Below are positions 58,166 through 64,000 of a stretch of DNA of 64,000 nucleotides, piece after piece. This DNA is from Elysia crispata. Lineage: Eukaryota; Mollusca; Gastropoda; Plakobranchidae. How positions within the stretch are numbered: position 1 is the stretch's first letter; the number at the start of each line of letters is the position of its first letter. The position numbers were made by a program, and so were the translations under genes. The stretch spans positions 1,056,001 to 1,120,000 of the forward strand of contig JAWDGP010002185.1 of NCBI GenBank assembly GCA_033675545.1, given 5' to 3'. Under the pieces are notes generated by a model that did not search any database, was not told the origin of the DNA, and was given only the letters and a program-made list of their open reading frames with translations.

Positions 58166-60238
58166 TGAAAGTAATGTTTCACAATACATCCAGAGTTTTA
58201 GTTGCAAAATAATATTCTGTGTGTGCGTGCGTATAACTGATCTATCATCGTTTAAGCTTGCGTGCTGTTTCAAGGCTCTTTTGAGGATTAATCGTCAAAA
58301 TTAACGGCTGTGTCGGAACACTACCATTGCTCATCGAACTGCTGCGCCACGCACGGCGCGACACGCCACGGATGCCAGGAAATGGTGATGTTTAGAACAC
58401 TTGAGGCCATAAATTTCTCAGGCCAAAAATTTGGGGGTGGTTGAAGGGCGAGCAAGAGCGCGTGAGTCCACGCCCAGACAGGATCCGAAAAGGAAAGAGG
58501 AAAAAAATCGATGAGTGGTGCCTACTCGACAGGCCATGAGCTGATGTCGGAGGCGCAGTTGTGTTTAAGATACACACTGAAGGAATTCATCTTAGATTCA
58601 TGGACTGGAAGTGTGCCTTAAGATCAGATCTATTTCTAGTTTTCTGAAGACGAAATTGCACTTTTTTTTTTAATCGATCTTCAAACTTTTACCCTCTTTC
58701 AATTTTTCCCAATTTCTCTTACTTTCGGCTTGTCTGCTTTGAGCAGAGCCCCATTTAGCTTTTCCGGTTCGGCCATTTCTTTTATTTTCTTACTCTTGGG
58801 TGGGCAGACAACTAAAGAAAACGTTTGGAAGTTTTTGTGACGAATGGCTCGTCTCGTTGAATTTTACCAAAGCTTTCAGATAAATCTATGCCGCATAAGT
58901 TATTCGTGCGCTTTAGAGTTAAACTTTTCATCAAAGACTTGTATATTCGGTCATGTTATGTTCCCGGAAACTGTCTTGGTATAAAAATAAATCATCTATC
59001 AGTTCTACACATTCGTTAGATCAAGACGTTGCGTAACACCAAGCTACATACACCTTACCCCAGATCATAGACGCATACGACTCGCAGAAATAATGAGAAA
59101 ATTTTTCAAATCTTTCCATTTTATTCCTTTTTGAGTTATCAAAGTACAGTTTTGATACTTTGTGCATACTGATTATCTAATGAGCGTTCAAATTTCTCGT
59201 CTGCAGGCCTGGCGATTGACCTTCACGCCCGGGACAGGCCCCAAGCAAGCAATGAAGGTCATTTTTTTCCCTTGTTTTTCTTCTTCCGATTATCATTTAC
59301 TTCAGTTTTGTGGCTTGATTTGACCCACAGATAACAGCTTTCATGACATGGCTGATCCAAGTTGCCTTGCTCTCGTAAATATTATGCTAAGCAGCATTAT
59401 CTATTGTGTACCATATCTCAGGTAAGAGTTATAGGGCTTTTTATGAACCCTTTTTAGCCCTCTCTTATGTGTTATTCCTTTCCGATTGAGCATGAACCTT
59501 TTTCCTGTGAAGGACGTTTTCAAATGAGGCTAGATATAGATCCAGGCCTACATCTGAAAATCAAGTCTTGGGCCTAAATCTTGATGTTTTTTTGTTTTTT
59601 TTATATTTCGAAACTTTCAAGGCTTGTCACGAAATGCAAATTAGATATCATTCTAAACATAGATGACATTACACAAGATTGGGTATTTTGAATGCCGAAT
59701 TAGGGAGAACGAGTAGATCGGTATCACTGTCATTAATTTTTACAGTTGAGCAAACTGCTGAAGCAAGACGACATAAGAGAAAAAAAAAACTGTTCATGCC
59801 AAAGGGAAGGGGAAAGAGAAAAAGAGAGAGGGAGGGAGAAAGACGAACTGATAGAAAGACAAACAGACGGATCTTTATTTCATTTTGCATGCAAAAGCAG
59901 GTAATCTAAACACACTTTGAACCAATTTCCTTCCTTCCTAGATCTCCGTCAAAACAACGCTGTTTTCATCTTTCTTGTCCTTCCTCAAGATGTTGCTTCC
60001 GAATCTCATTCTAAGTTTATACAGATAAATTTACCTTGGTTGTCTTGTTTAAGTTCTACTCATACCAAAGAAAGATATTTCTGGTTTCTGCCTATCATGC
60101 CTTAGTGACAATTGTTAACAATAACTGTAACGAAGAATGTTTCCTCTTTATCGTGGTCTTTATAATCAGTAAAAGCTAGGTCTAGAAGGTTTTCATTTTA
60201 TATTTTTTTAGAAGAGAGGGAAAGACGAACACAAATAA
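58162..60238. other. Unique noncoding sequence
   Basis: No supported exon. An inverted pair of TGACCTTCA (59217-59225) and TGAAGGTCA (59253-59261) flanks a short GC-rich spacer and resembles nuclear-receptor half-sites. Confidence 0.4.
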
Positions 60239-60425
<187 letters not shown>

Positions 60426-61649
60426 AATGGAGAATGCATACTTTGAACCATTATTGAAAGGAATGAAATAACTTTGTCTTTTGCTTCAAAAACAATTGAA
60501 AAGACAAAAATTGATTGATCTCTATAAGATCCTATGCGCCTTCTTTATTTCTAAGACTCCAGTAACTTGATAATCACACAATTTATGAGCACAAAAACAC
60601 CATAAATCAAGAGGAATAAGACATCCTGATCACTGCTTTCAAATCTGGTGAATTTACGTAAACAACGATGGCAACATGAGACGTGAAATTCAAATTGATT
60701 GCCGTATCGTGTGAGATCGCCGCACAACCTCAGTCCAATGAGAAAAGCAAGAGATCTTGGCCGAGTTTCAAGACCGCAGCAAGCCAGTCCCTCATCCCTG
60801 GCCAGTTAGACAGAGGTTGTAATCACACCCGCGGGACATAATAAAGCCATTATCAGTTCCCATTTATGAGCAACGTACAGAGACTGGGCCGTATGGCAGG
60901 ATTAAAAAAAATTAATAATTTAATGCAGGCGGTGTGAAACGTAACACTTGGTGGCTGAAACAAAATGAAACAGATTGCACAGTGCAGTTGTACGGAGAGA
61001 AATGGCTCTCAGTGCAGCATGGAAGCAAAATGGAGCTTGACGCCCTCGAGCATTGTGCACTTTTAAAAAATAAACTTTGATGGTTAGGAACAAGTTGTGC
61101 CCTTTGAAGATATACGGTTTTCGGATCATGATGTCTGATAGAAAGATTCAAACCATAAGGCTGGGTGCGGTTTTTAGTCCTGAGAAAGGCTATTCACATT
61201 CCATCATCTTTCTCCGGGGCACAATGAGAATCAAACTTTGCAAGGTAATACGCGTTGTTTCTTACACATGCTCCAATGTGAGTAAAAAAGGCCCATTGGT
61301 TGGTGATGTTCAGTGTATAACTAAAGAGCTGGTGACGGTGGAGGACTGGAGGTAGATCGTCCACCCTGATATCCGCAGTAACCTCCTCCAAGGGTCCGAG
61401 CCTCACCATCAGTAGGTGAGTTTGGAACCTAATCTTTCCAGTTCCGAGCTGCAGCTGATGTTGATATGAGGAGTGACTGAAATCCCCGTCCTTAGTAATC
61501 TATGGAAAAATCTCTGTAAACTTTGTAGCTGAAACTTTTGTAAAGCTATTAGAACAGCATGGGTAAAGTTTATCTTGTTTTTATTTGCCGCTGTATTGAC
61601 ATACATTTTACCGTTATAGAAAAGTAGGCAGATAGGTAGATGATACATA
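60426..61649. other. Unique noncoding sequence
   Basis: Several overlapping open frames on both strands (60912-61409) show no domain or splice context that I recognise. Confidence 0.4.

Positions 61650-61732
<83 letters not shown>
61650..61732. repeat. (GA)n microsatellite
   Basis: About 40 GA units with one AAAG interruption at the left. Confidence 0.97.
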
Positions 61733-61735
<3 letters not shown>

Positions 61736-62027
61736 TGCAAAAAGATCCAAGGAGAGAGAAGGGGGTATAGAGCAGTAGAGTCAAAGAATAAACGATAGTT
61801 TGATAAAAGCGAGGTTTAAAAAAAAAATAGAAATGTTGCCAAGAAGTGCAGTGGAAACTAAAAACAAACATAACATAAAAAAATTAATGAGATTCAAGAT
61901 CGCGCATAGTAAAGAAAGGATCAGAGCAATGACTGGAATCAGTAAAAATTCATGATTGCTGGGAATTTTTAGATGTCTGTTAAATAAATCGATAGAAAGA
62001 AGATAAAGTAGCGATAGAGAACAAAGA

Positions 62028-63643
<1,616 letters not shown>

Positions 63644-64000
63644 TGAAATGACGAAACACCCTGACAAACCGATACAGCTTGCCTCGACTTCAGGTGAAGC
63701 AGTGTTTGAAATGACGAAACACCCTGACAAACCGATACAGCTTGCCTCGACTGCAGGTGAAGCAGTGTTTGAAATGACGAAACACCCTGACAACCCGATA
63801 CAGCTTGCCTCGACTGCAGGTGAAGCAGTGTTTGAAATGACGAAACACCCTGACAACCCGATACAGCTTGCCTCGACTGCAGGTGAAGCAGTGTTTGAAA
63901 TGACGAAACACGCTGACAACCCGATACAGCTTGCCTCGACTGCAGGTGAAGCAGTGTTTGAAATGACGAAACACCCTGACAACCCGATACAGCTTGCCTC
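63644..64000. repeat. 63-bp minisatellite, 5.7 copies, continuing past the window
   Basis: The unit TGAAATGACGAAACACCCTG repeats at exactly 63 bp (starts 63644, 63707, 63770, 63833, 63896, 63959). The 21-codon length leaves three frames open. The plus frame gives FEMTKHPDNPIQLASTAGEA per unit and is open from an ATG at 63540 to the window edge. Two minus frames are also open. The three base changes I could score are all amino-acid changing in the plus frame, so there is no sign of selection for protein. Confidence 0.95.

Noticed and set aside
60780-60900. Possible conserved noncoding element by its higher GC and homeobox-like motifs
   Set aside because: Conservation cannot be judged from one sequence.

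Overview
This is eukaryotic, animal-type nuclear DNA: intron-rich split genes with GT-AG introns, AT-rich noncoding sequence, non-LTR retroelement fragments, a mariner element and very many long microsatellites ((GA)n, (TAC)n, (TAA)n, (AT)n). The lectin-rich gene content, the L-galactose-dehydrogenase-like aldo-keto reductase and the repeat style suggest a lophotrochozoan, most likely a mollusc such as a gastropod. That is inference; no species can be named from the sequence alone.

Three protein genes can be reconstructed exon by exon with consistent splice phases. (1) Plus strand, 1191-6919: the last six coding exons (195 aa) of an L-galactose/aldose dehydrogenase-type aldo-keto reductase; its 5' half lies left of the window. 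(2) Minus strand, 21420-9611: a complete eight-exon gene of 766 aa with a signal peptide, two C-type lectin-like domains alternating with two Cys-rich modules, a long Ser/Thr-rich stalk, one membrane span and a short tail. Every module is bounded by phase-1 introns. (3) Minus strand, 47323-31482: the last ten coding exons (310 aa) of an NDRG-family protein (inactive alpha/beta-hydrolase fold); its N-terminal exons were not found. Genes 1 and 2 converge and are separated only by their 3' UTRs. No operon-like logic links the three.

Between genes 2 and 3 (about 24.2-25.2 kb) a mariner has become a near-perfect foldback: two inverted copies of its 3' half, flanked by TA and set inside a (TAA)n tract. 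Two fragments of one RTE-type LINE family lie in introns of genes 1 and 3, and a CR1/L2-type LINE fragment lies in an NDRG intron. Two hammerhead-ribozyme-like cores are present (about 26.3 and 40.9 kb). Three minisatellites (60, 40 and 63 bp units) are present, and the last runs off the right edge. From 47.5 to 63.5 kb I found no gene I can support; it is mostly unique AT-rich sequence broken by microsatellites, one higher-order (CT)n array and a strong G-quadruplex motif.
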